Below, one piece after another: positions 12,494 to 25,097 of a stretch of DNA of 64,000 nt. Origin of the DNA: Drosophila pseudoobscura (Eukaryota > Arthropoda > Insecta > Diptera > Drosophilidae). Under the pieces are notes generated by a model. That model made no database searches and was not told the origin of the DNA. It saw nothing but the letters and a program-made list of their open reading frames with translations. The translations under genes were made by a program, and so were the position numbers. The stretch is from contig NC_046679.1 of the NCBI RefSeq assembly GCF_009870125.1, positions 15,686,001 to 15,750,000 on the forward strand, in the 5' to 3' direction. How positions within the stretch are numbered: position 1 is the stretch's first letter; each line of letters begins with the position of its first letter.

Positions 12494-15400
12494 GTAAGGT
12501 TGCCTCAACAACGGCGGCGTCTAAGGTTCTGCCTCATTATCAACTCAGGCATCGTAGCCTGTTTCTTCTGCTTTTTTCTCCTACCACTACCTCTGATCCT
12601 TCACTAGCTCCATCTCCCTGCCCCCGCAGCTTTTGCGACAATATTTCCAAGACGCCGGCAAATTTATAGCTCATAATTATTTCATTTTACAGTCTGCTGA
12701 AGTTCTCAGGCAAACGACCTGGCCGAGACGCCCGTTCGCGGCGTGTCTTTGACGTCCTTTTAAATTTGCGCCATTTGTTTGTTCTTGTTCTCGTTTTTGC
12801 TTTTGTTGGAGCCCGCGCCCGCCCCATATCGAGGGGCTCTTTCATATTTTATGAGGTGTTTGGTATTGGCTTCTCCATCAAAGTTTTGGCTTAGTCTAAT
12901 GCTGCTTAAAAGGCATTACACAAATGCACACTCTCCCTCCTCGACGCTGGCACAGTTTTCACATGTTGCAAGCCCTTATTGTTCTACAGCCCCAGCCCCC
13001 TCTAAGCTGGGACTCCTCCTTCTGTGCGGGTGTGTTTGTGAGAAGGAAGAGCGAAGAGGGGAGGGCGCCAATCAACACACTTGACTACGCGGCAGGTGGC
13101 GGGGGGTGGCCGTTACCCCAGCGCTGTGCTGCATTAGCATAATAAAACAACCGAGGGGAAAGTTTCAGTCAAAAGTTGAACTCTTTTCTTCCAACGACTG
13201 GCATACCCTGTAGCACAGAGAAACTTAATCTTAAAGTAGAGAGGCGAGAGTGCAGTAAATTATGACAATATCTTAAGGAATGTTTGTATGAGCTAATTTT
13301 ATTAAAAAGTTATATAATTAAGGTCTCATTAGCTATACATAGCTTTACATAGCATAATTTTTTTACCCCCAAATTAAACTTCTTTCCTGCCCGAAAATAG
13401 GGGGACTCATAAAACAATAGGCTCCATCATCCTACTGGGTATTTCATAGAGAAAAAGCGAGACCCGCAAAAGTGCAGAGCTGCTTTGGCAGGCTTTACGT
13501 TGCACGGGGAAAATACATTCCAGCAGCATCAGCAGCAGCAACAACAAAGAGGTTTCGTGCGGCGGGGGAGTCGCCTCAAAGAGGCAATAGTCGGGGGAAC
13601 AATTAAGCAAACATGTATGAACAATATACATACATGCATACATATGCAAGTTTTTGTGTGGTTTAGTGCGTGTGAGTGTGTGTGTGTGTGCTGGTTGTGT
13701 GTGAATTTGGGTAAATTGTTTTGCACTTAGCTAAAAAGTTGGCTACCAAATAAATACTGTTGCGAATCGGCTTAAACTGTTATCTCCCGTGTTGTTTCAC
13801 TTAGATGCGTTTCTAGGTTGGCATAACATCGAATCGGGAGCGGAGATCCATTAATCACCAGCTGGAAGCCGGGCGCCGGCTTACGGATGCGCTTGAAAAC
13901 GTCGACAATTGGAGCAGTAGATTGAAAGGGGAAGCGGAGGGGTGGGGACGAATCATAGGCGAGCAGCTATAGACACTTGTGTAATTGAGGAATTACACTT
14001 TGAATGGCAGGTTCTGTCTCTGGCTTAGGCCTGGCATCCACAGAAGGGTCTAAGTCGGACGAGTGACAACAGCCGCAGACAAAGTCAAAACATGCAGAAG
14101 AAGGAATGAAACGAATGTGTCCACAGATCCGCAATCTGGATGGAACTGGGACGGGTGGTATCTGGGGCTCACCCTGGAGGAGTAATAACACAAATGTAAG
14201 TGGGCTCAGGCTCAGGCTCAGACTCAGGCCATTGACTATCGGATTCATCTGCCTGGTACACAAGATAAATTGCACTTTGCCGGGGATCTATGACTTCAAA
14301 ATGAAACAGGGGCTACTCCTTCCTCCTGCCTCACAATAGTCGCACCAAAAAAAAGAGTTCGTGGAAGGTGGAATCGAAGAGAGAAGAAAATTTGAAAGAG
14401 AACCGAGCCAGAGACGAGCATAAAGGCAAGCCGTGTCGAGATGCTGCTGACGTTTCACATTCAAATGTTGCAGGAATAGAAAAAAAATACTAAGGTAAAT
14501 TCAAGTCGACTCTTTGTTTACTCTAAAAAAACACATTGTCATTTTACGGTAATTAATTATTCCATTTTTGTTTTTTTGTGCTTTAAATTTATCTATAAAT
14601 ACGGTTCGCTTGCTTTAATGTGGTTTAAATTTATGTAAATATACTTAAATTGTAATTCGTTTCGTTTTACCTGCTTTTCGCAGGGGCAATGTATAATGTT
14701 TCGTTACCAAAATTTGAATTTCAAAGATCGCAGAAAATCATGATATGGAAATGTTTCGCCAGAGAGGAATTTTTCGTTCTGAAATTTTAAATGGAAGTGG
14801 CGATTTTGCCCTGGTCTTAACAGGCAGCCTACGTATTATTGCCAGCTCATTGATTCGTACTTGTTTTCCACCATTTACCCATCGGTCACTTACCGCGATC
14901 TATCGGCTCTTGGATATTATTTGTGGCTCAAAAATATATGGACCAGCAGGGAGGAACTCTACACTCGATTAAGTTTAATTAAATAATCAATTTTTATTGG
15001 TATAACAAGAGTGTTAAGCCAGTGTTCGCCCTGTTATTATTGTTTTTAATACATATTAATTAATATCGAAAATGGTTTTAATGGTTATTTTGTTGGTTGT
15101 TCGATATGGTTTTTCCTCAATTTGGTCAATTAGCATGACAAACGCTGGAGAACGGCAGGCTCTCACTCAACTTCTATTAACAGTCAGGGTACTTTTTGGG
15201 AAGTGAACGAAAAACGGAATATGGATTGTAAAGACAAGCAGGCGCAATGTGGCAGGCACGGCACCGGATCTGCAGGGACCGTCGGTACAGGGGCTCGGCA
15301 AGTCAGTGAGATGGCATATAAATTTTGCGGTCTCTGGCAATAAATCAGCGTTTGGCTGTCACCCATTTTGCCAGTGTAAATCGCAGGCCGACAAAGTCCC

Positions 15401-18400
15401 AGTGCTCAGCTCTTCTTCTGTCCAAAGGTTGCTCTCTTTAACTGGTCATTAATTACAAATTATATGCTGCTACTGTTTCAGCTACACCTCCGGCTTCATC
15501 TCCCCCTGCCCCTGCCTCTGCCTCTGCCTCAGCCTCTCCATCTCCCATATTCAGCTTTGGTTTTCCTTCCGAGAGCTGTCAGCTGTCTTGCGAGTGTCGC
15601 CTGAACACAAATTAATGTTGACACCGTCGTCGCTCCTGGAGACTGCTGCTCGAGTGCGGCTTCGTTAGGCGTTGATGCTGAGATGCTGATGAGGAGAACG
15701 AGGATGATGATGGCGGTGGTGGTGGAGCCTGGCCAAGTGGCCGACGCGTTGCACTTCAAAGACGCATTAATAATTAATAAGATTGTAGGTGAAAAAAGTT
15801 GCTCAGTGAAGGGCCTTGGGGTCAAATTACTTGCCACTTGGCAGTTGCAAAGGTTTGCCCTCGACCGCTTTAATGGCTCGACTCCGTCTTTGTGCACCCC
15901 CCTCCCCACCACGCTCTTCCCTGCACTCTGACTCCCCGTCTGCGTATGCAAATATTTGACCTCCTCCTCCCCGGGATACTTCGCACTTTGCCACAACGCA
16001 CTCACGAATTCCGTTTCAAATTCAGAAAAGTCATTAAATAATTTTCCACACTTGCACTTAACGCTAGGAGGAGGGGTAGGAGGAGGGCCTGCCTGCTTCT
16101 GGGGCTATTACACACACATAAACAGATACTCATGTGGGGGCAGGGTAATAAGTGGGAAGGAAATTTTATGTACAAGCAAAATTCTGTGTGAGTTTTTCCC
16201 TCATTTCTCTTTTGCACACACAGTTTCACAGCCGCAGACTGGAAACTAAATATGAAATGAATATACAATATATGTGTGACTAAATGTACACTCAAGTCTG
16301 GAATCCACTCTGCCTGCTAAGTGGCCCCAAAAGGCTTACCAAGAGGCAGTCTTCAAGTTGGGCTTACGATCAACGCCTACGGTGTGTACTCTGTGGCTCT
16401 TTCAATCCATTCGAAGCCATTTTAATTGATTCGCATCTGATGTGTTTGCCATTTGCCAGAGTTATGTTGGTGGGGGGACACCAACAAAGGGCGTCAATAG
16501 TCTGGCAATGAAGCTAATGTAAAGTCACAAACTGCCAAACGAGAAGTGGCAGGCATTGCTTCGGGGAGCGGAGAGCGACTGCGGGCAAGGACACGACTCA
16601 GCCAACATTTCCGGCTCGATTGCGGCTTATTTGATTTTCATTAGGCATAACTCAATTTGAAGCAAATAAAATGCGCTCAGCCGCAGATGAGCTGCTTATA
16701 CAATAACAGCAGTAACAGCAACAGCCACTGCCATGGAGCACGCTCCGGACCCGGACAAACCAATGCCGAGCAGAATAAAGCAAACGGAAACGGAGATGAG
16801 TTGAAAGATGGTAGGCAACTTGGCCCAAGGGGAGAGTGGCAAGGGGGCCCAGAAAAGTCTGAGGCTGAGGCAGAGGCATAGAGAAAGAGAGGGAAGGACT
16901 AAGGAACTTCCCCGACCGCCCAGTGAAGATGATAAAGTTAAACTACAAGCCACACGAACAATGGAGGCTGGCCAAGAGGGTTCTTCGAGCTGCCTCTGAA
17001 TTGAGAAAATCAAGTAAAAGCCAACCTTTTGATTTCACTTCCTGTTAATATTGTCCGGAATGAAGCAGCGCCGGAGGAGGACGATCTGGGGTAAGAGCTG
17101 GCGTTCTAGATGGGGGCAGCATCCACAAGCAGCAGGCAGCTGGCAGCAAGCAATGGCAAGCATAAGTAACTGTGGCAGCCGATTAAGGTGAGATGCCAGG
17201 CAATGCTGCAGGAATCTCAATTCAGGACCTAATCAGCTCTGTCTGCGTGTAGGTTTGTTGGTGGCTGGGTCTCTGGCAGTGTGTGTGTGTGTGCATATGT
17301 GTGTGCTGCCCGACACCCTGGGGAGATCATTATATCGTCAGTTTAGCCTCAGTGAAAAGTTTTCTTACCTTTAGACTTCTTAGTCCTCTGCGCCTGATGA
17401 AGTATTTATGAGCCCACACATGGTGGCTCTGATTCCCCCCTTAAGTGTGCAGGCGACAAAAGGTAAGCGATCGAATTGGATAATGAAATTGAGATAATAT
17501 AGTGAAAATATAGTGAATAAACTGGCTACAAAGATATCAAATGCGGCTGTAGATCGAAGAGAAACTTAAGATATCAATTCAAAAAGCATCGACTGGGACT
17601 ACTAATTCTTATATACATACATCCATAATGTGGAAAAACACTGAGAGAAAATGGCATAGTAACAAGAATCACAACCGTATTTAAATAAATATTTGGTTTT
17701 TATATACAATGATTTAAAAAAAATTGATTAAAAAGTATTTTTATTACAGCCCGTATTTAATTTAAATAAAAAACAAATTAACATATATATAATTTATTAA
17801 TTTGGGTACGAAATATAATTAATTTTAATATAAAATATATTTATATTAATGTCAAAATATAAATAAAGGCACTTCTTGTTTATAAATCTCCACTTTCGGT
17901 GCAAATTAAATTGCATAAAAACGGAAAAAATAAGTGAAACCATTCGGATCTCACTGTATTTTTTCCTAAAGAGCACCTATTTTTCAGTGGTTTCTTTAAA
18001 GTTTAGTGACTTATGTAAAAAATGTGAGCTCACTCCGTAGTTAATTAAATCAGAGACAGTGCTTAAAGAAAACTAATGTTGAACAAATTTGGGAGTGTCG
18101 GCAAAAAGTGCGACTTATTATTCTTCGAATTGTGGCTCGAGATAGGAACAGATTTAAACTTTGGTCGCCTGATATTCACACGGACACATGTATACATATA
18201 CAGATACATCCATATGCATTCGTATTAGTTACTTTGAAAAGTCCTTATAGACTCTGCACTCACTGCGTTGGATTCGTTGAAATCCTACGGGCTTGTGCCG
18301 TTTGTGAGCCCACAACTATTTCACACGCACGCAGTTTTCCTCCAATCCTTGCCTCTCTGGGACCAAGAGCAGACCACTTTTGCTTGCCTTTTATTTCAGT

Positions 18401-21400
18401 TCTACCTTCACCTATTCATCCACGTTCGGCATAAGCTCAGTTTTCAATTTCATTACTTTTGCCCATGCTGGTTCTGCTCCTTGTTGGTCTTGTTGTTCTC
18501 GCTGCCTTTGTTTGTGGTAAACAGTTATGTATTATTATTTTGTGATATTATCAGTAAATATTTTCCCATTTTATTAAACTTGAATGGGAGTGGGGGCGGG
18601 AGCGGGAGCTGGTGGAGGCAGATGGGCCACCGAAATCGTAAGCCAAATGCCAAAAGTGGTTGGGAAAAGTTTTTGCCGTCTGACGGCTGATGGCTAATAC
18701 TCCTAGTAGTTTGTTTTGCATCTGATTTAATTTGAAATACACTTTCTAAGGCGAGTATACTATACAGGACTCAGTCATAGTTACACAGGTGCCTCGAGAG
18801 GGATGGATAAGCAAGGGTATCGCATGCTTCGACTCCAGAAGATGGCTTTCTTTTTGGTTTTATTTGGTTTGGCTTTGCATTGTTGGGTTTTTTGTTTGGT
18901 TGTGCGTGCCATTAATTAAATATGGAAAAGAAGCAAAAGTATCTTGAAGATAAATCTGTTAAGTGGGCGAGCAATTAAATCAAAACTAAATGCCGCCTTT
19001 CAACATGCCAAAGCCATTTATAAAAACCAACAGACAAAGAAGACACACAGCCCCAGTCCCCCAGTCTCCGCCCAGCCAGCCACCATGCTACACCAGTCAA
19101 CCCACAGGCACTGGCACCCACAAAACCATAAAACAAAAGCCCGAACAAAAGCTAATTAAGTTTATGTCACCGGAAATTTGTTTCACCTCAAAAACCTCGA
19201 ATTGTGTTGAGCGCAGGGGCCCACCAGGAGCAGCAGAAGAAGCAGGAGCAGCAGATAAAATGTACGTGGCCCCCACTTTGGATGCCACACGGAGCGGAAC
19301 GGAGACGCAATGGAGCAGAGACAGATGGAGGAGGATGGCGGCTAAGAGGAAGAGTTCTGAAAAACTTTCATCTCGAACTTGTACACACTCATTGGCAATT
19401 AATCTGGTAGCCAGCCAAAGACAAATGTAATGTGGAGCGAACATTTGTTCCTTCTGCGACTGCCATTGCAATTCTGGTCGTGCATTTCGAATGAAACTTT
19501 AGGCTGGAACTGGGAGTAGAACAGGAGCCAGGGACTGTGGCAAGCTGGCCACCGCACTAATGAATTGATTATCTTAATTTGCACCAGCTCTCCGGCTCAA
19601 GTTCATTGTGCATAACTTAGATGGTGTCAACAAGAATTATTAGCTGTGTGCCCCGATACGGACGGGGGATGTTGCTGTCCGGGTGGCTGTCAGTTCCGGA
19701 GTGGGCCTGCTGCGTGTTAAGTTGATTTACGAGCAGTTTGTGGCAAGCCAGCTTGACGCTTTATGGTCGATTTTTATGGCCTCTCCTCTGCAACTTTGCA
19801 AGTGCAAGTGCAGCGCCGCCTGAAACTTATGCGCCATATAACCCAAAAGCGAACGATTGCACTTTGAACTTTTGCCCTCTTGGCATAGCTCCGCTCGCAC
19901 TCTTTTTTCTGCCCCCAGCTTCAGCTGGTGGTAACTTTTTGCACCTTGTGCACATTGTCATTTGGCCAATTACATGGTGGCTTCTCGTTGGCTTCCTTCT
20001 GATGTTCCTTGCCTTTGGTTTCCTTTTGCGGATGAGCCCTAAATGGGCGTGGACAAGCGCACACTTGACGCCGTATTGACGACGCTGCCAAGAGCTCCCA
20101 CTCAAGTGTGTACTTATGATTCCGCCTCCTAGTATTTTTAGGGATTTTTAGTTTGTGTTTCTTTGGCAAGTTCTGGCGCTGGTGTCGCCTTTTTCACACC
20201 TCGATGACTGTTGGCGGCTGTCGATGCTGTCGATGTCAACCGTGTGGCGCCGCCCCGCTCGCTGTCAACAACTCAAAATGCTTCCGTGCAATCGCTTTTT
20301 ACAGCTTCCGAACAATTTGATTTGATTCCATTAAAAAAGTTGCTCTAGTGATTTCCGTCAAGTTCTCACCTCTTATCCCCTCTCTGGCATGCGGGAAGTT
20401 GGCAGCAGTTGCAACGGATACGACATCTTTTTTGGGCTCCCCACCCCACCATCGCCTTCCTGCTGGTGGAGGGCTTTGCTTTGCTTTGATGGTATGGGGA
20501 TGGTGATGGGGATGGGTTCTCTAAATAATTGTGACATTGGCACGTCAGCATCGTGCATGGCGGCGCCAAGTGTTGCATGCTCTTAAGCGCCCCACTCATC
20601 GTCGGCGTCGATGCATGTCATTTGCTGGCAGATTGACAAACTTTTGTGCGTTCATCAGTATAGCTGCACTGAACGCAAATACTAGCTAGAAACGACTCAA
20701 TCTGAAATCAGAGCTAAAACAATTTATAATTCAAATGATGAAGGTTGATTGGGATTCAGCATAAGCCAAGAATCATGTCTGACTGAGACTTCTAATATTT
20801 TTAAAACTACAATTTCTTTCTGTTTACCAGAATATATTGCATTTTCCCTCAGTGTGTGTGTGTGTGTGTGGGAGAACGGAAGTGTGATGTATATTGAGAA
20901 CGTCAGCGCGTAATGAGAACTTCAGCTGATGCCAAGCAATTTCAATCGAGGACACGAACGATGGCAATTGCCAGCTTTAAAGGCACGTAAGGATAAGACC
21001 TACATAATGATAAAGCATTAGAGCTTCTGGAATTGTCATAAAAACGCTCTGGCATCGTGACAGTCGTAAACCCCGAAGAACCCTGTGCCATCCCGGACTA
21101 CGGTAATGAATGCAAGTGATGCTCGTAGTTATAATTGCAGAGTGGAAGTTGTTAAACTTCAAGTCGATAAAAAATGACAGGCCACAAAAGATAACGCAGG
21201 GATGGTTGAGTAAACGGATGGTTGACAGCTTAGGGAACTACTCGTATCTGGCATTTATGCAAATTCGAATTCGGGTTAACCATTGCAAAAGGGTAAGTAT
21301 GAAATTTACTAGCCAAGCTGTTACCGATTGTCATCTGTCGGCAATGGAATTTAAGCTCCACAAATATGCATTTAACACACTTCCACACTTTCTGACAGCG

Positions 21401-24400
21401 GGGACAGGGGCCGGGTGGGCGTGTCGAGATGTTGCAACACTCTGCTGGGTATATGTATGTACATACATCTCAACGTATGTATAAATAAAAATCGCCAGCA
21501 GCTGTTGGACGGGATGGATGGTTGGATGGATAGATGGTTGGATGCTTGCGACTGTGGGACTGTGGGACAGACCGTTGCGGCATTTTGAGGAGCATATGAA
21601 AAGTTTGGCTCCCATGTTGTCGCATGGAATTTATGATGAATTTTCCAACTCGACGCATATTGCAGAACATTTTTGGGTCTGTTCGGCCGGCCTATGCCCC
21701 TTCCATGCCTCCCCCTCTGTGGGGCTCTGGCTGCCATGAACTGCAACCACAGCAGCCGCAACGTAGGCAGATCCAGAACCAGAACCAGAACCAGGACAGC
21801 ATTTGGTCCGATGCTTGTTGCAGGTTCCTTTTTTCCCCCCATCTTTTTCGTTTGGTGCGTCGAGTGTTATGTCGTTCCTGTCGCTGTTCCTCTGCCCGTT
21901 GCTCCGTTGTTCGGCCACATGTTCAGTCCTCGTAGTTCCCAGTCCCAGTCCCAGCTTAAGTCCAGTCCTCTCCCTTCACGGGCCCGTATTCTGGAATGGT
22001 TTTAATGCTGCGAATGCGATTGGCTGCGGAAAGGCCAAGGGCGTGAATAATACTAACAAATTCTGTTAGAATGCATACCGCAGTTAGCTTTGAGTTGATT
22101 ATGGGATCAGACATTTTTGGCTTTAGCCTATTAACAACTCTGTTTGCAGCATTTAGATGCTTGGAACGTCCGTTCTATGGGAGCTGGAATGCAATGCATA
22201 AATGTCCTCTACTGTTTTCTCTTGAGTTTAAGAAAGAGACAAACAGCCCTTAGTTGTACTTTATATAGAATAGCGATTGTATATGTTCAGGATCACTTTA
22301 CTAGGTTTGGAATTTCCCCTTGCGATAACCAGGCCTATTTTAGGACCCCAAAAATAAAATATGATTGAAATTAGCATAATCCATAGTATAATGAGCTTCT
22401 CATCTTGCTTATAATGATGCTTGCTTCTTGCTTCTATGACTTTAAGAGGCCCTTGTAAAAGGTTGGTTGGCCTTTGAAGTCCCTTGCCTGTCGCTCGGTA
22501 TGACACCTCCCATCCCACTATTCGACTTTTCAGCTTTTTGGTGTCATCCATTGTGTATGGATTATGCTAATTGAGGCGCTCTTTGAGGTGCAGTTCCTGC
22601 TGACTGATAAAAAAGGGTGACAAGGAGTTGCTGAGGGATTCATGGCATGTGTTTGGCTTTCGTTCCCATGAACGATTGCCCCTATACCAGTTCAAAGTGA
22701 CTTGCCAGGATGGTCATGTCAAGCTGATGGCCTGAATTAAGTTACAAATGCCAGGGACCATCTGAGTCCTTCTTCGCTTGCTTAAATTTAAATTGCTTCG
22801 GAGGTTCTCAGGAAACAGACAATAAAGGGCTTTAAAACTAGATGACCAGTCAACTAGGTTATTGGTAATAATATACACATATACAATACATTTTAAATGG
22901 CTTTTTTAAAGGAGAGAAATGATTTTAAAGCCTTGCCATAATCAAATCATTTAATTATTCACATTTTCCTCATATTTTCGGCATAATCCGCTTGATTATG
23001 GTGCTGCTCCTTCCTCGAACTCCGCAGATTATTATGCCATTTTGCCAGGCCATAATCATAATCATAGCATTTATCTAATATGCCAGCGAAAATATTTGCT
23101 CGTTTAATAAGGGAGCGCAGCGCGCTGCCGACGGCTATTGACGGCTATTGACGGCGAACAAATCGAACCCAACCGCACAGGATCGACCCGAATGGGGCGG
23201 ATCTGAAACGATGCCCGGCGCAAACAAGTCGCAAATTGAATTGATTGGCGGGTAAATAGAGCCCGGATCCCTATCTGTCCAGCCGCTCCCAAAAACCATA
23301 GCCAGACCAACACGACCAGCAACCAGCAGCCACAGCCCTTAATTGAGCGTGAACATAGAGAGCATAATGCCGGGCATCAGGCCGGGCCCTGGCCGTCCAG
23401 CTCAATGCTCACTTCAATTTTGATAAGAAGCTGAAAAGCACTGGCGCGGGGAAAATTCACAATTAGCCCCAACACAAAATGGCCAGGAAAATTGTCAAAG
23501 AGCAGCCAAAATTGTTTACAAACCAATTACAAGCATCAACTTCCAGACAATGGCAACAGATTTCCAGCTTGCTGACCTTTGAACCCCATCTCCAGTCCCC
23601 AGCCCCCCAGCTCCTAACCGGAGGCAAAACCACGGAGGCAGCTGTTTGCAAGAAAGTAAAATTAAGCAGAGCGCCAAGAATTGCGTTATCTTAATGAGTT
23701 TAAACGTTAATCAGACAAAGAAAAGCCACCAAAGCTGGTCCGAGAAGAGAGTTTCAAGAATGAGAGTAAAGCTCTATATACGGACTACAGAGTACCCGCT
23801 AAACAGACCTATTTTGAGAGGACAAAATATCCAGCATTTCGGTAGATAATGGCTTATATTATCAGAACCATATTCTATAAGTTGGTGATGCGTCATTTGA
23901 GTATTAAAGCGAATAACATCAATATTTAATATTATATTCTTGAATCTCATCAATCCTTTGCTCATAATTAAAGAAATATAATGGTTCTGCTGCTCACATG
24001 CGGTTATTCTGCCTATAAGATCCAAATGCAATATACCCTCGAACTCAACGACTACTGGGTAGAAACAGTGAGTGGGAGCAGCGGAAATGGTGGCCATTTT
24101 GTGGCCATCCCGTGTCATAGGTCTTGAGTGGGCCAGTGGGCATCCAAACAGAATGTATAACCCACAAAAATGGTTGGTCGTGGGGCAAGTTGACGCTGCG
24201 GCAAACGGAAGTCCAAAAAGTCCGAGTCGGCACGGATGCATATTAAATTAATAATTTGACCTCATCCTGAAAATGCTGCGAGGCAGTGGCAGCAGCAATA
24301 GAGGCAGGAGCAGAAGCAGAAGCAGGAGCAGGCGGACAGAAAAGCCTTGAGAGAGAGTGGGCTAATTTTTGCATCCGCTTGGAAAGATTTTTGTGTGCTG

Positions 24401-24620
24401 ATTGCGACAAGGACAACATCGCTGTGGCGTGGCCATGTTGCGCTAATGTTTCGCCCGAGACCGAGATAAACAATTAAAAACTTTTGCAATTTGCGGTAAT
24501 TCCACTCTGACCCCTTTAACTAGCCCCAATTGCGCATAGTAAGTAGCCAGTAACGTTTATCGGGGGCTTTGTAAGACTAACTGGGGGACAGCAATCTAAG
24601 GGGATTCCATCCCCTGTCCC
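12494..24620. other. Long gene-poor region between the IR gene and the metallothionein
   Basis: About 12 kb with no ORF showing a recognisable domain. It contains TG runs at 13677-13690, 17279-17292 and 20852-20870, and a very AT-rich block at about 17640-17880. A short composite of palindrome-like ATAATC repeats lies near 22940-23070. Open frames such as those near 15.6, 19.9 and 21.7 kb have repetitive or frame-shadow composition. It may be regulatory DNA or the intron of a gene whose exons lie elsewhere. Confidence 0.5.
20852..20870. repeat. TG dinucleotide repeat
   Basis: An uninterrupted TG run in non-coding DNA. Confidence 0.85.
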
Positions 24621-24624
24621 CTAT

Positions 24625-24643
24625 CTTATCACTGACTGATAAG
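24625..24643. promoter_or_regulatory. Inverted pair of GATA sites upstream of the metallothionein
   Basis: CTTATC (24625-24630) and TGATAAG (24637-24643) form an inverted pair about 135 bp before the TATA box. Insect metallothionein genes are strongly expressed in the midgut, where GATA factors are major activators, so a role in gut expression is plausible. This link is inference. Confidence 0.45.
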
Positions 24644-24705
24644 AAGGGTTCCCCAACTCGTTTTCTGTTGACTGCTGACTGCAGTCGAGTATGTTCTGTT
24701 GATTT

Positions 24706-24741
24706 TGCACACGTTTTTCTTTATCAAACGAGCAGAGTGCA
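24706..24741 (+). promoter_or_regulatory. Two metal response elements (MTF-1 sites)
   Basis: TGCACAC at 24706-24712 matches the MRE core TGCRCNC on the plus strand. GAGTGCA at 24735-24741 is the same core on the minus strand (TGCACTC). Both lie 38-73 bp before the TATA box, as expected for metal-induced transcription through MTF-1. Confidence 0.75.
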
Positions 24742-24778
24742 AAATATTTACACGCGGCCCTCAGCTGGTGGTCGAGCC

Positions 24779-24786
24779 TATAAATA
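24779..24786 (+). promoter_or_regulatory. TATA box of the metallothionein gene
   Basis: TATAAATA lies 71 bp before the ATG. Transcription would start near 24810, leaving a 5' UTR of about 40 bases. Confidence 0.75.
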
Positions 24787-24849
24787 CTCAGGCACAAACC
24801 CGCACTGACCAACAACAAGTTGTAAAGTACAACCGATTCAATCTTTAAA

Positions 24850-25048
24850 ATGGTTTGCAAGGGCTGTGGATCTAGTGAGTCGAAGGTGTAACCATTGTCT
24901 GGTCGCTCATTTTTTAAACAAATTCTATTTTTCAGACTGCAAGTGCACGGCGACCAAGTGCGGCGATAATTGCGCCTGCGATCAGGAGTGCAAGTGCGTC
25001 TGCAAGTCTGGTCCCAAGGATAAGTGCTGCACCACCAAGGCCAAGTGA
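24850..25048 (+). CDS. Metallothionein of the MtnB/C/D subfamily
   Basis: Two exons, 24850-24874 and 24936-25048, join through a 61-bp intron (A|GTGAGT and TTTTTCAG) into 45 codons plus TGA. The product begins MVCKGCGSNCKC and contains KCGDNCAC and PKDKCC. Its 12 cysteines, mostly in C-x-C and C-x2-C patterns, bind Cu, Cd and Zn in the cytosol and protect against metal load. The length and Cys spacing are those of the fly MtnB, MtnC and MtnD proteins; the N-terminus looks like B/C and the middle and end like D, so the exact paralogue is open. The intron after codon 8 is typical of the family. Metal control is supported by two MREs and a TATA box, and a poly(A) signal follows. Only one metallothionein is present in this window. 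Confidence 0.92.
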
Positions 25049-25086
25049 TCCACCAGGGTATCCTGGCATTCCCTGACAGAATGAGC

Positions 25087-25097
25087 AATAAAATAAA
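25087..25097 (+). terminator. Poly(A) signal of the metallothionein gene
   Basis: Two overlapping AATAAA hexamers (25087-25092 and 25092-25097) begin 39 bp after the stop codon. Confidence 0.75.

Noticed and set aside
15529..16005. 158-codon minus-strand ORF
   Set aside because: Mixed composition without a domain, and the GATGATG-type sequence yields an apparent hydrophobic stretch by chance.
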